A DNA stretch of 17,318 bases from LMDS01 sp039930465 (GTDB taxonomy: Bacteria; Pseudomonadota; Gammaproteobacteria; Burkholderiales; Burkholderiaceae_C), in the NCBI GenBank assembly GCA_039930465.1, contig JBDTTU010000092.1:1-17318 (forward strand), read 5' to 3'. The stretch's first letter is position 1; the number at the start of each line of letters is the position of its first letter. Position numbers and translations under genes: made by a program. Of this stretch, positions 16,888 to 17,318 are shown one piece after another. The notes below the pieces were generated by a model. That model was not told the DNA's origin and did no database searches. It saw only the letters and a program-made list of their open reading frames with translations.

Positions 16888-16899
16888 CGCGTTAACGCG
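16888..16899. promoter_or_regulatory. Second perfect 12-base palindrome in the divergent region
   Basis: CGCGTTAACGCG is fully self-complementary and lies 20 bases beyond the first palindrome. Together with the promoter it makes up the recognisable content of the 306-base gap 16718-17023, where no gene is supported. Its role is unknown; either divergent gene could use it. Confidence 0.3.
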
Positions 16900-17023
16900 G
16901 GGGCCTGCTCAGCGCGCTGTCACGCGAAGGCACAGCGCGTTCGTCGACTGTCACGATTCGGGCCGCAAGGGCGCGCGCGCATGCCCCGCCGGGGGCGCAC
17001 GATAGTTGCTTGAGGGTCCGACC

Positions 17024-17318
17024 ATGAGCTTGACCCTGTTTCGCTTCTTGTTCGCCAGTCTCGGGCTCGTGGGGTCGGTGCTGTTGGTGCCGTCGTGCGC
17101 ACATGCTGACGCTGCATCGACCGGCGGCGACCCGTTCGGTTCGTACCAGTGGCCCGACCTGAAGCGAGAGTTTCTCGGCAGCGACCCGGTCGAGTTCGAT
17201 GCGCGCGTCAAGGTGCTGGCGCCGGCGTTTGCCGAAGACCCGATGAACGTGCCGATCACGGTCTCGGCCGATGGGCTGCGCGATGTCGAGCTGATCACCG
17301 TGCTCGTCGATCGCAACC
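17024..17318 (+). CDS. Quinoprotein dehydrogenase-associated SoxYZ-like carrier (3' end cut by window edge)
   Basis: 98 codons are visible. An N-terminal signal peptide (MSLTLFRFLFASLGLVGSVLL, cleavage probably after AHA near residue 28) points to the periplasm. The mature start, with PFGSYQWPDLKREFLG, FDARVKVLAPAFAEDPMNVP and ITVLVDRN, resembles the SoxYZ-like carrier proteins found next to PQQ-dependent alcohol dehydrogenases. GAGGG at 17012-17016 precedes the ATG by seven bases. The C-terminal SoxZ-like part is outside the window. Its role in alcohol oxidation is not well defined. It is divergent from the aldehyde dehydrogenase, as expected in an alcohol oxidation cluster. Confidence 0.8.
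   Translation, partial: MSLTLFRFLFASLGLVGSVLLVPSCAHADAASTGGDPFGSYQWPDLKREFLGSDPVEFDARVKVLAPAFAEDPMNVPITVSADGLRDVELITVLVDRN

Noticed and set aside
16995..17010. A plus-strand sigma-54-like sequence ending in TTGCT just before the SoxYZ-like carrier gene.
   Set aside because: The invariant GG of the -24 element is CG here, and the predicted start would fall after the ribosome binding site at 17012-17016, leaving no usable leader.

Overview
The window is a stretch of high-GC proteobacterial chromosome. Protein sequences and gene content point to a betaproteobacterium of the order Burkholderiales (Leptothrix/Rubrivivax/Methylibium-like relatives). That placement is inferred from protein resemblance, not from a marker gene. 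No rRNA, tRNA, CRISPR array, insertion sequence or prophage was seen.

Layout. At the left edge a truncated Atm1-type ABC exporter (minus, running off position 1) lies head to head with a YciA-type acyl-CoA thioesterase (plus). From about 13.1 kb down to 2.0 kb, eleven genes run on the minus strand with gaps of tens of bases or stop/start overlaps, and look like one fatty-acid beta-oxidation operon. In transcription order they are: TetR regulator, acyl-CoA dehydrogenase, exported DUF2147 protein, FadB-type fusion (3-hydroxyacyl-CoA dehydrogenase plus enoyl-CoA hydratase), DUF559 nuclease-fold protein, FadA thiolase, DUF1569 protein, alpha/beta hydrolase, a crotonase-fold protein better read as a delta3,delta2-enoyl-CoA isomerase, a short-chain dehydrogenase and an SGNH hydrolase. 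Together they supply dehydrogenation, hydration, second dehydrogenation, thiolysis and double-bond isomerisation of acyl-CoAs. A palindrome upstream of the TetR gene is a candidate operator.

Divergent from the TetR gene, on the plus strand, are a ketopantoate-reductase family gene and an HNH endonuclease gene. After a roughly 240-base gap comes a minus-strand aldehyde dehydrogenase of the AcoD/ExaC type. Its 306-base upstream region holds a good sigma-54-like promoter and a perfect 12-base palindrome placed as an activator site would be. Divergent from it begins a SoxYZ-like carrier of the kind associated with quinoprotein dehydrogenases, cut by the right edge. This suggests that the right end enters a PQQ-dependent alcohol oxidation locus.

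The most unusual structure is inside the operon. The DUF559 gene between fadB and fadA is bracketed by two 35-base hairpin-forming repeats in inverted orientation (29 of 35 positions identical). Removing the bracketed 448 bases would leave a normal 25-base gap between the fadB stop and the fadA start. It looks like a small palindrome-bounded nuclease cassette inserted without disrupting the operon.
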